Translations under genes and position numbers: made by a program | Shown: in pieces, positions 45,037-55,294 of the stretch | How the letters are laid out: the number at the start of each line of letters is the position of its first letter | Numbering within the stretch: position 1 is the stretch's first letter | The notes under the pieces: generated by a model | The model's database searches: none | What the model was told of the DNA's origin: nothing | The model's input: only the letters and a program-made list of their open reading frames with translations | DNA from: Pachypanchax playfairii | Lineage: Eukaryota; Chordata; Actinopteri; Cyprinodontiformes; Aplocheilidae | Direction of reading: 5' to 3' | Length of the DNA: 64,000 bases | NCBI GenBank assembly: GCA_006937955.1 | Contig: SSNP01000107.1 | Location: 778,818-842,817 of the forward strand

Positions 45037-45765
45037 TGTCAGGTTCAGTGTTTGTGTGTGCTGTGTGGTTCTGCGTCGGGTGAGTCATTTCCTTGCAGTG
45101 AGGATCTACGCTGGAGAGCGAGGCAGATTGACAACACCTGGTGGCGATCAGCACTGATGAGGAGCAGGGTACTACTTAAGCCAGAGGCAGACCTTCATTC
45201 ATCGCCTGGTTGTTGACCTGAATGGTAGCTCCCTTGTGCCAACTCTTTGTGATTAGTTCCTAGTGATTCCGAGAAAACTGTGCTTTTGTGATTTTTGAGA
45301 GTTTGAGATTTTTGAGAAACGTGTGGATTACTCCTTGTGTGCATTAACCCTGCTCTCTCCAGGATTATTCACCCTGCTCCTCGAGCTCCGAGGATTTCTT
45401 CGCGTCCAGCGTCTAATCGCCTGGAACCACCGTCTGTCTCCCTCCAGCCTCCTCACCCGACCCTGGACTCACCAACTCCCTGCACAGCACCGCACTGGAC
45501 CTGCCCTCCCTTCAAGTTCTGCTACCTGCACAATCCCGTGAGTTAACCTCACCAGACATTGCACTATCACGTGAACCTACTAGTTTGGATTTGGAACTAA
45601 CGAGTATCTCTGTTACAGTGCTGAGACTTCCCCTGACGCACCTGACCACCCAGCACATTCTCTCACTGTACAGAACTGTAAATAAACCTTTCACTTTTGC
45701 ACCTGAGTACTGTCTGTGTCTGAGTTCCTGCAATGTGGGTCACCAAACTAACTGAGCCCGTGACA
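45037..45765 (+). repeat. 3' LTR of the gypsy element
   Basis: 729 bp, about 98% like the 5' LTR by eye. It follows a purine-rich run AAGGGGGGGGGGGTAA, the expected polypurine primer site. Confidence 0.95.
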
Positions 45766-46505
45766 ACTCCACTGGCCATGTCTCTGCTCAAAATGGTTCA
45801 AGTACAGCTTTAATTTTAATTTGGGTATGTGTTTTTAAAACGTTTGGGGCGAAAATTGCAATAATATGAATTAATAATACTGATGTTGATGTTTAAATAG
45901 GTTACCTTGCTAGTTTACGCTAGTAATGAACCCAATTCTCTTTCATTTCCATGTAGAGCTAGGTGCTTTTTGCTTTCTATGTATTTGAAATAAATCTTTA
46001 ATGCACAATATTAGTGATATTAGTCTTTAAAAGAAAAGTGGCTGAGAAAAAAATATCTATGGCACAAAGGAGGACTTTGAGGTCATTCTTTACGTTTATT
46101 TCACTGCTAGTAATTCTGTTTAATTTTTTATTCCACATTGGTTTTACCTTTATTGCCACAATAGAAAGATCAGGGTCAGGGAGGAGCTTTAAGGGTCAGG
46201 GAGGAGGTTTAATGCTAGAGGCCAGCAGCAGGGAAGATGATGCAGGTTCTTCACAGGTAAGGAGAAATTAAAATTAGCTGAGAATAAGATATCGATTGCT
46301 AGGTGAAACCAAGCAGGTATGAGGACAGGGTTTTCAGAGATTTTTCAGAACTGCTGTCACACTTCAGAAATATTTTTTATTTGTATTTTAATAGTTCAGG
46401 GAGAAAGTCTTGTGTCAGGGCAAAAATCAGGCTGTAGCAATAACAGTCAGGTAGAGCCAGCAGACTGTGATTTAGCAGGAGATGAATCTTCTATAGCTGT
46501 CTAAA

Positions 46506-47407
46506 GCCATACCAGCCAGATCAAAAGACTCTTAACTTTCTAACAATATAAAATATGTATACATAGAAGTTAGAATTTCATTGGAATTTCTATGGATTTC
46601 AACCAGCAACCAGGCTCAGCCTGAACGCGGGCCGTTGGAACGCTAATGGGTACTAAGCCATCCATCATCCATCGATTATCTATGCTTGCCAAACAAGATG
46701 AATTTGTCAGTTTTCATGTTTTCCCCTTTGACTGTGACAACTGGCTCAACACTGCTGTGTTCTGTGATGCCGGATGGTACATGACCTCAGTTTTCTTGGT
46801 GCTGAAAATTAACCCAAAGTTTTCACATGCTTTTGAGAAAGTGTCCATGTCGTTCTATCTGGGTTATGAGTTCTGAGTTTTTGTTATCTTTTTCATAGTT
46901 TACACTCTCCAGGCATTTTCTGTGATTTTTTGGGGGGGTTGAACTTTGTGTTTCTGTTTTCCCTGGTGTTTCATGTTGTGCTCTTTATTTTTAGTCAATG
47001 TTTTTTGCTGTTACTTGGTTTAGTTTGTCTGTAGTTCATTCATGCAAACCTGCTTTTTGTTAGAATCCCATTTCCTTCCTGTGTCTTTTGGTTCTACTTA
47101 GTTCAGCATAGTTTTATTCAGCCTGTTTTCCATTGGTTTTCTCCCAGCTGCCCAGCAGTCTCAACAACAGTAGTGTGTCTAGAAAATCTTTGTTGGGAGG
47201 CCAAATGGTGGCAAAGATTTAGAAAAGGGTGGCACATGTAAATGGCCCATAACCTAGTTGTTACAAAATTAGAACCTGTTGTCAAAAATTAAGTGACTAC
47301 CATAAACCAAAATGAAATCAAAATTTGTCAAAACACAATGCCAATGGTACACTTTCAAAAAGTATTGAGTGTTCAGTTGAATGCACTTTTAACCATTATT
47401 AGAACGC
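46506..47407. other. No recognised feature
   Basis: AT-rich. The small frame 46646-46876 has no recognisable domain; it may be part of the disrupted hAT region. Confidence 0.35.
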
Positions 47408-48246
47408 TGTCAGGTTCTCAGCTGTGGTGTGTGGTGTTTGTTTTGGATTGCACTAACCTCTCATTACAGGGAGTGGCAGAAGGTGATCAGTGGATCCGGG
47501 TGCGGCTCATTACCCAGCCCTCTGTGGCTGGGTACTTAAGCAGAGGAGGAACTGGAGACAGACGCCAGTTTGTTACAGCTTAAACCGTGGTAACGTGTGG
47601 CCGACTTAGTGTAGACTTATAGCAAACAACTAACGTGTGAACTTACCTGTCCCTTTCCTTCCCGTTCCTCCTAGTCCTCGTCCTGGTCCTGAGCGCCTCC
47701 ACTTGCGCTGGCCGTCTGCCGCGCCGTCCGGAGGGCTCGTGGTTCCGTCGTGGTCCGGCACGACCGTCTCCCTGTTCCTGGTCTGTCTTGGTTCCCCTCT
47801 GGATCTCCCGCACCTGTCCTGGTCTCGATAACATCGCTGTCACCCCTGTCTCACCTGGAACCCTGGATACACACTCATACCCTGGATTACCTGCACAACC
47901 TGCAGCTACACTGGACGCACCACCGCCACTGCTGGATCCTCAGTCTCTCCTCCTCGCACTGCCTGCTGTTCCTCACCGTAAGTCTGTGAGCACATTCCCC
48001 GCGCACCGCAACCTTCATTATTATCTCATCACCCGTTACCCAGCACTAACCAGTCTCTCCTCCACAACCAGATTCTCTCCCGTGCTGCCCCGGTCCCGGA
48101 TCTCCGGAGTTATATCAGTTCCTCTGCTCATTGTGATTTTGTGCACTGTAGATATTAAACACTGTTTTCTATCTAACGTTCCGACTCCTGTGTGTGTCTT
48201 AAGTCTGGGTCTACAGCAGAGTTCAAAACAAACCTCAAGCATGACA
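47408..48246 (+). mobile_element. Solo LTR of a gypsy-type element
   Basis: 839 bp from TGTCAGG to GCATGACA, with perfect 5-bp duplications AACGC (47403-47407 and 48247-48251). Contains CTGGGTACTTAAGCAGAGGA near 47529-47548 and 'CAGACGCCAGTTTGTTAC' near 47558. No internal region remains. Confidence 0.92.
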
Positions 48247-48265
48247 AACGCGGTTTTAGCCACTA

Positions 48266-49040
48266 CAGTCATGGCCAAAAGTACTGAGAATGACACAAAT
48301 AGTGGTTTTCACAAAGTTTGCTGCTTCAGTGTTTTTAGAACTTTGTGTTGGTTGTTTCTGTGATGTACTGAAATATGATTACAAGCATTACATACATTTC
48401 AAAGGTTTTTATTGACAGTTACATCATGTCCATGCAAAGAGTCAGGCCATTATTTTTCAAGACCTTTCCAATTTACTGTCAATCAACTTCTGAGCCAAAT
48501 CCTGACTGATGGCAGCCCATTCTTTCATAATAATTGCTTGGAGTCTGTCAGAATTAATGGGGTTTTGTTTGTCCACCTGCTTCTTGAAGATTGACCACAA
48601 GTTCTCAATTGGCCATGGACCCAAAATCTCAACGTTTTCTTCTCTGAGTCACTTAGTTATCACTTTGGCCTTATGACCCGGTGCTACATCATGCTGGAAA
48701 AAGTTGTTCTTCATCAAACTGTTCTTAGATGGTTGGAAGAAGTTGCTGTCTGAGAAGGTTTTGGTACCATTCTTTATTCACGTCTGTGTTTTTGGTAAAT
48801 TTGTGAATGAGTCCACTCGCTTGGAGGAGAAGCAGCTCCACACATGAATGGTCTCGGGATGCTTAATTGTTGACATGACATAGGGCTGATGGTAGCGCTC
48901 ACTTTTTCTCCTCTGAACAATCCTTTTTCCAGATGCCCAAAACATTCGGAAAGGGACTTCATCAGAAAAAATTACTTTGCCCGATGTATTGACTTGTCAG
49001 TGAATTTGCTGGTATTGCTTCCCTGCCCGTTGCCTAACTA
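48266..49040 (-). pseudogene. Tc1/mariner transposon with decayed transposase
   Basis: The plus-strand left edge is a TA followed by CAGTCATGGCCAAAAGTACT, a Tc1 terminal sequence. The minus strand encodes a decayed DDE transposase: Phe-Ser-Asp-Glu-Val-Pro-Phe-Arg-Met-Phe (near 48960), Phe-Gln-His-Asp-Val-Ala-Pro-Gly-His (near 48690), and Gly-Pro-Trp-Pro-Ile-Glu-Asn-Leu-Trp (near 48610). All three acidic positions can be placed. Several stops are present. The other end is lost; the sequence passes into a LINE. Intact Tc1 transposase cuts and inserts at TA. Confidence 0.9.
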
Positions 49041-49059
49041 ATAGTTTCTTCACACAGTC

Positions 49060-51062
49060 CATTGAATCTAGTCTCTACACGTGTAGGGAGATAAGACCTA
49101 CATCATCAAGGATTGAAATCTGTCAATTAACCAGTTCCATAGAACTGGCACCTTCTCTTGGGTGAGGCTAAGGTTGAAGAGATGCTGCAGAATCCCACAT
49201 AGCAGACCTGCACAAGCATAATAATACTGGGGCTAACACCATCTGGATCTGCTGCCTTGTTCCTGTTCAAGGGTAGCCATAGCTCACGCAAGGCACGTCG
49301 TCTGGTAACCGGTCATTGGTTTGAATCCCCACTGCCTGAAAAAAGATCTCTTGGCCCTTGTGTCCTTGGGCAAAATGCTTCACCCATCCTGCTTGTTTTG
49401 TGGTGGTCAGAAGGTCCAGTGGCACCTGTGCCTGGCAGCCTCACCTCTGTCAGTGTGTGTCCCAGGGCAATTGTGGCTACAACATGTGTGTGGTTTATCA
49501 TCACAAAATGTGTGAGTGGGTGTGTGTGTGTGTGAATGGGTGAATGACAAACTGTAATGTGAAGCACTTTGGGAGTCATGTGACTTAAGAAATGCACTAT
49601 TCAAGCACACGCCATTTACTATTTCAGTCTTTCCAGCTGCTTCTTCACTTGATTGCTAAGTACAGACAGGTAGATGCGGATGCAATGGGACATCTCCTCC
49701 TTCTGATGGTGTTGGAGATAATGGAGCACCACCAAAAAAAAGAACTATGATTGAGGTAGAAGGTGAGATGCTTGAGGTGTAACAGGGAAGCTGTGGTTGA
49801 AAGGAAGGGTGGGAGGTCTGTCTGGTTTGAGGCATGAGAGAAAGATGTTGGGCTTGTTTCTGAACTGAATCTTTTGAAGAACATGTTCAGTTCATTAGCT
49901 CTATCCAGACTTCCATCTAACTAATCCTCCTTCTGCTTAAAGCCTGTGATCTCTTTTATCTCTGACTACACATCTCTTACGCAGTTTTGCTAGAGCTTGT
50001 TCTTCAATTTTTTTCTGTACACCTCCTTGTTGTTTCTAATCTTGACTTTAAATTATTCTTGTACACTTCTTAATACAGCCCTGTCTCACTCCCTGAAAGC
50101 TTTTATTTTTTGCTGTTAAGTAGTTCTTTCAGGTCATTGTGGGTCCAGGTTTTTCTTGGGGAGCACTTCACTGTTCTGGTGGGGATAATGTTGTCCACAC
50201 AGAAGTTTAAATAGTCAGCCGCACACACTCAGTCATCTCAGTCATTGATGCCCTCGCCATGTGGCTCACAGAGTGCATCCCATTCTGTAGCCTCAAAACA
50301 TCTTTGCAGAGTTTCTTCAGGTTCCTGTGCCCACCACCTTTTCATCACAGGTTGCGTCTCAACAATGGTTTATACACAGAGCAGAGAAAGATTTGACTAT
50401 ACAGCTGAGAAATCAATATTTAGGTTGCAGAGATTATATTTCACAACAGCATGTCCTGGATGACACCATCCTATGTTAAAAAGGAAAGCTATCCCATCTC
50501 CTTTTCGTTTGCTGCAAATCTCTGTTTGCCCATATTGTTTGAAAGCCAGTTAGAGATACATCAGAGTCCGGGATGCTTTAGCCACTGCATTCCCGATACT
50601 CTGACTGGATTTTCAACAGTGTTTCTAGCTCTTTGATCTTATCATCAAGATATCTCACATTTGCCAGTATTGCTGATGGAAGAGAAGGTTTAAACTTCCT
50701 TTTTTGCTGTCTTCACTTTGCTCCTGCACTACATCCACATCGTCTTCTTTTTAAGTCATCAGGGGTTAGGGGACTCAATTTTAGTAATAATTAAGCTTTT
50801 TGAAATTTCCATTTGCTGCTCTTTTTTGTAAACAAGTCTCTTGTTGCGTTGGTTACAGATAATAACAAGTGGCAAAAAGTAACATAATAAGCAAAAATCC
50901 TTCAATCTGCAAATTATCCAAGCCACAATAAAAATAATTCAAAAATAGTAATGTTTACACAAAGAAAACATCAAGAAATACTCAAAAAAAGATAAAAACA
51001 CACTTGATATTAGAGCTACTCCAACATCCTTTTACTATGTGTAGTGCTATTCTAGAATTTTA
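49060..51062 (-). pseudogene. LINE copy B, minus strand, split by a SINE
   Basis: On the minus strand: a 5' region (51062 to ~50640), an endonuclease piece Trp-Cys-His-Pro-Gly-His-Ala-Val-Val-Lys (near 50460), a linker with Arg-Lys-Thr-Trp-Thr-His-Asn-Asp-Leu-Lys (near 50130), and a reverse transcriptase start Lys-Ala-Ala-Asp-Pro-Asp-Gly-Val-Ser (near 49240). The SINE at 49269-49620 separates the last two. Stops and frameshifts abound; the catalytic Asp-Asp is absent. It resembles the LINE at 40109-43052 in gene order and motifs, and shares its 5' region with 35361-36255. Confidence 0.7.
49269..49620 (+). mobile_element. tRNA-derived SINE
   Basis: The head has a box-A-like 'TAGCTCACGCAAGGCA' and a box-B-like 'GGTTTGAATCCCC' (49318-49330), the internal RNA polymerase III promoter of tRNA-type SINEs. 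The tail has '(TG)n', 'AATGTGAAGCACTTTGGGAG' and 'GCCATTTACTATTT'. It lies inside the minus-strand LINE. Open frames over it are accidental. Confidence 0.75.
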
Positions 51063-51428
51063 AAAATAGATTACATGGTTAAATTTCCAACCAGTTTTAT
51101 TAAACATTTGATAAAATGAGTTGCGAAAGAGTCCAGCTGAAAAAGATAACTTCTTGTCTGCACAGTAAAATTCACATGAACATTACAGACATTACAATGG
51201 ATATAACAAGTAAAAAGAAAATCTATGACATCACCATTATTCCTCACCAGAAATAGAAAGATCCCTGAAAGGTTTGGCACAAGTGTTTAAGGTGCCCAAA
51301 CAAGAGAGATTTTGGCCAGAAGCTATGAGAGATATTTTGAGATATTATCAAAAGCCATTGATTTTAGCCAGCTGTGATGTTGTCTCTAGGCTCCTATACT
51401 TTTCATGGTTCAGGTTTATTAGGAAAGC
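51063..51428. other. No recognised feature
   Basis: AT-rich flank of the LINE copy. Confidence 0.3.
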
Positions 51429-51438
51429 TTTCCTTAGA

Positions 51439-51545
51439 GACCTGTCCAGGGTGTCCCCCGCCTCTCACCCAAAGACTTCTGGAGATGGGCAACCTGCGAC
51501 CCTGAAAAGAAAGAAGCAGAAAATGAATGGATGGATGGATGGAGT
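51439..51545 (+). mobile_element. Short retroposed LINE tail with 10-bp duplication
   Basis: A 107-bp insertion flanked by perfect 10-bp repeats TTTCCTTAGA (51429-51438 and 51546-51555). It contains 'GACCTGTCCAGGGTGTCCCC' and ends in AATGAATGGATGGATGGATG. Same family as 13890-14040 in reverse. The duplication length fits target-primed reverse transcription. Confidence 0.85.
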
Positions 51546-51858
51546 TTTCCTTAGAACCCCAGCAGGTGGTGTTATGTAGTGTATTTCCAGAAGATCTTTA
51601 AAGAGACTTTGATGTCATTGTGGTCTTTCAAATCAGTGCTTAGAATAAAGGTTACTGACTGATTCGGCACCCTTCCCCCTTTATACACACACACACGTCA
51701 ACATTGACCATTCCATACATTATTGCAGTACCATATGTTGCTCTGCTAAGGAGTGAATGTAATTGGGCTTGGAAACAGATTGGGGGGTTATTAAGCACAG
51801 TGTGCAGCTTGTTTGCAGCCGGCAGAACAGACACTAGAGCTGGTTTAAGGGTTTGGGC

Positions 51859-51934
51859 ATGAAATCTCTAATCAGAACTTTGAAGGTGCTTCTGATCCTC
51901 ATCTCCATTACACCCAGCTTTCATTTGACAGACA
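51859..51934 (+). CDS. Candidate signal-peptide exon, unknown gene
   Basis: ATG 51859 opens a typical secretory leader: Met-Lys-Ser-Leu-Ile-Arg, then a hydrophobic core Val-Leu-Leu-Ile-Leu-Ile-Ser-Ile, then Thr-Pro-Ser-Phe. After 76 coding bases there is a consensus donor, GACA|GTAAGT, giving a phase-1 intron. Leader exon plus phase-1 intron is the layout of many immunoglobulin-superfamily and other secreted or membrane proteins. I could not find a downstream second exon in this window. It may be a chance combination, so confidence is low. Confidence 0.3.
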
Positions 51935-51940
51935 GTAAGT

Positions 51941-53039
51941 CAGGCCACTCGCCCACAGCAAATGTTTCTGCCCTCACTAAAAAAGGAAACCTCCTGTGTA
52001 ATTTCAGTTCATTGTTTAATCAGACTAATCTCTTCTGTACAAGCAGCTTTAGCGCTCCACTGGCACAGAGAAGGTGTGAAGTTGTTTCAGGGGTGTGTCC
52101 AGAAGGGTAGCCACCCCGGGTGCCACCCCCAAGCTGAGACAATCAAATTCAATCAAACATGAAATGTAAGATGACATCTTCACAGTGAAGATCAGATGTC
52201 CAAGTGTAAGTTAATGCAGCGCCTACATCACATGGTATTTAACCTCTAATCCTACTTTTAAGATGAGTATTGAAAGCCTATAAAAATAAAATAATGATCC
52301 AGGGTAGTTGTGCAGGAAATATTACACTAGCCAATCAGATTTAAAAAATGTTTGTGACACACCCAGATCTGAATAAAACATTATGAAGCATTGTACCTTT
52401 ATTTAATGAATCATGGCATGCACATTTGTGTTGTTTGACACTCATAAGGCTAATATGAATGTGTGAATGAGCTTTGGGCGAGTCTCAATAGCAGTGATCG
52501 GCGGTTTCACCCTGTTGCTAAAAATAGACTGGGCCATTGGCAATGGCTCAGTCCGCATGCATGTGTTTACATGAACAGGTTGGACAAACTATCACTGTGA
52601 CAGTTGAGTCTCAGGCACTTTGACTATTGCGATGTAGTCCTCTCACCTGAAACATGTACAGGGTCACATGAATTATTTTTTATTTTTACATTGAGAAGAG
52701 GCCAATAGAGACAGCTAAATATTATCTTTAAACAGAGTTACGGTCAAATAGCCTGGTTGTTCTAAATCACTGCACTGACTCAAATGCTAGTTGGTAATCA
52801 TGGCATTAGAAACTCAGAACATACTTTAATGTAGCCCTTTTTTACTCAAAGAATTAAATGAGTGGGCTCTGGGTTCTTTTTTTTCCCCTTCAGTGTACTC
52901 TCTGTCTTTTATAATGATTTGGACTACAGGAATACCTTTAAAAGTAGCACTAAACACCAAAATACACCAATAGACCTCACTGAATAGTAAATTGACACTA
53001 AACACAAGGTAAACTATGCAAAAGTTTCCAACATTTAAT
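51941..53039. other. No recognised feature
   Basis: AT-rich. I looked for an immunoglobulin-like exon after the candidate leader and saw none. Confidence 0.4.
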
Positions 53040-53870
53040 TAGGGAAAAATAAATAAAATAAAATAAAATAATTGGCAGGGTTTTTAGACACAGTTACACA
53101 CACACACAGCCCTTTCCCCACAGCACACTATCACCCCACTCACAGGGCACACAGTCAAATGGGTAATCACTGGGTAATAACTCAGACCTAAATTAAACTA
53201 AAGCCGGCTACACCATACATCGCACGCCTGTAACGTCGCTCGGGTGCGTAGAGACCCCGAAACAGAAGGGTCGCTTCACTCTGCGAGCAAAAATAAAGTA
53301 AAGAGCAGTACCTTGTATAAAGTGTTAATCCCACCAGTTTAGTCCAGGCAACGCGATGTCCTCGGCTCCGTGAGTGTAGCTCGGCGGTCCAAATACAGCA
53401 GTACAGAGGCGAGGGAGGTGCGTGGTTCACATCCCGTCCACGGCAGCTTGTCTTCTCTTCCCGCGGTGCCAGAGATACTCTGAGCAGCGCGGGCACTCAG
53501 AGTGACTATCTGGGCTCTGTTCCTCGTTGTCCAGTCCGGTAACGATCCTCTGTAAGCTCCAAAGGTCCCGCGGGGTTAGCGAAACGACAGTCTACAGTCT
53601 TTTTTTTTTTTTGCAAGCGGGCTGAGTTAGCCCTGTCTCCTCCTAGCAAGTAATTAATCTGTAAAAACACAGTCCTTGAGTTTCGCATTGAAACTTCAAC
53701 GTGCTTTGCGATCTTAATTACAAATGCAATAAAACAGTGGCTTCACCACAAATTAAAACCACGGTACAACTGTTCAAAAGTAACAAAAACAAGCTAGCTT
53801 TCTCTAGCTGCTGCTGCCTCTCTGACTCGACAAAACCAGGTCTTCTTTCTTTTTTTTTTTTTTTGCTCTC
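53040..53870 (-). other. CpG-rich block with minus-strand frames
   Basis: The region 53200-53560 is markedly richer in G, C and CpG than its surroundings. Minus-strand frames 53188-53496 (102 codons) and 53506-53688 are open but contain no known domain. At its low-coordinate edge lies (AAAAT)n, which on the minus strand would be an A/T-rich tail as in a retroposon. A LINE 5'UTR, or a host first exon with CpG island, are the main options. Confidence 0.35.
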
Positions 53871-55294
53871 CTTTACCTTCTTGCCCTGGAACGGAGTTAC
53901 CTTTACAGACTATCACAAAAATAGGAAAATACACTTTTACATATGTATCATACCATAAATGAAATATTATTACGTAATAACATATTTTAAACAATGTAAT
54001 ATATTTTAACACTATACCATGAACTTGGCTTTTAATAAAACAAACAAATGAAATAAATGAATTATCTCTTATAATATAGTCTTATATTAAATGTGTTTTT
54101 TTACTATTAACTGCATTTTAATGCGGGTTACATTAACATACATTATTTTACAGTTTATTTATCACAACGCTGGGTCTTTAGGCTAGTTACCTTGCCAACG
54201 CATTACAACAAGAGATATTAAATAGTCCACTCAGCCGCTTCTTGTGAAAAACTTACAATTTTAACAATAAAAAGCAACATAAACGTATTAATAATTGATT
54301 TAATATTTATTTCTCTCATAAGTGACCACAAGCAAGATAATGTCCATTATCAGAAATTATTGGACGACACAAGCATCTCTGACAGGAGGCACAGCGACAG
54401 GTTCGTGGAAACCCCTCAGAACCACTCAAGCGAGGCTACTTTACCTTAAATACAATAGAAGCTAAGGAATGTAAAAAAAAAAAAAAGATTCCATTGAAGA
54501 AGAGAGAATGCAGAACAACAACAACTTTAATAGATGTGTTTGCAGCTTGAAAAGTGAAAGATGTTGAAAAACTAGTAGAAATCTGAAAAATGTCCAGAGA
54601 TAAGATATACTGTATATCCTGTCACATTATGTGTCAAAAAGACCACATCTTTGATCTCTAAACTAACGTGGTCACATGGTTAAAGAATACCACCACTGCC
54701 ACTAGTACCAGTCCCACTGTGTGAGCTGGTAATATTCCTCAGTGTTACACTCAAACCAAAAAGCTTGTGTAACATTTGTCTGTTTTTTTTTTGTTTGGCA
54801 GTCATAAAAACAGAAATGGCAGCAGAAGCTCACAGAGTGCATTCACCTTTATGTCACTTCTTATTTAGAAGCCAAAGACAGACAAAATAGCAAAGAATGA
54901 ATTATGGGGAGAGTGAAAACAGCTTGATTTGTTTGGCAAAATATAAAAAACACTCAGTATAGCATGCACTCTTTTTGATGGTAGATTCCTAGATGGTGCA
55001 CTCACCTTTATGTCACTTCCTATTTAGGTCAGGAAGGTTCTAGCATATCACCAGAACAGGTCACTAACCATGAACAAATGGACATCTCCTGATTCATCTA
55101 GCTGTAGGTTGGTAGCTGTACATGACTCTGCTGACAGCTGTGAATAGAGCTGTACACAGAGAGAAGAGGAGAGGAGTGGCTCAGCATCCCTCTAGAGTCC
55201 TGCAAATCTGTATATATGAAGTAAAAGAATTAGCTGAATTTTAACAGACACATTTATGTTTTGTTACACACCTGAATATTCAGCTAGCTTTTAT
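53871..55294. other. No gene; small direct repeat
   Basis: AT-rich. A 32-bp direct repeat (54837-54868 and 54996-55027, two mismatches, core CACCTTTATGTCACTTC) is the only structure seen. Confidence 0.4.

Larger units (their letters stand above)
38128..45765 (+). mobile_element. Ty3/gypsy chromodomain LTR retrotransposon
   Basis: Two LTRs (38128-38865 and 45037-45765) run from TGTCAGG to GTGACA. By eye they differ at about a dozen positions plus one 10-bp length change, so insertion was recent. Flanks ACTCT and ACTCC form a near-perfect 5-bp duplication. Between them, in order: gag with a zinc knuckle, protease active site, reverse transcriptase, start of RNase H, integrase C-terminus and a chromodomain. 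This order is that of chromovirus-type gypsy elements such as the fish Sushi group. The copy is dead: hairpin and LINE insertions, a large deletion and frameshifts. Confidence 0.95.
37608..46505 (+). mobile_element. hAT/ZMYM1-like transposon 5' region, split by gypsy
   Basis: Upstream of the gypsy element, an ATG (near 37790) opens Met-Ser-Ser-Lys-Pro-Ala-Thr-Ala-Ser-Lys-Thr-Thr-Leu-Asp-Ser-Phe-Phe, the start type of TTF/hAT transposases related to ZMYM1, and meets a donor-like GTGTAAGT. Downstream of the gypsy element, exon-like frames at about 46170-46256 (ending CACAG|GTAAGG) and 46396-46503 contain Gly/Ser-rich acidic sequence of the kind that follows. No catalytic part was found. The outer ends of the transposon are not defined with certainty. 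Confidence 0.4.

Noticed and set aside
47788..48363. 191-codon plus-strand frame
   Set aside because: Covers the solo LTR and crosses its end into the Tc1 element, so it cannot be one gene.
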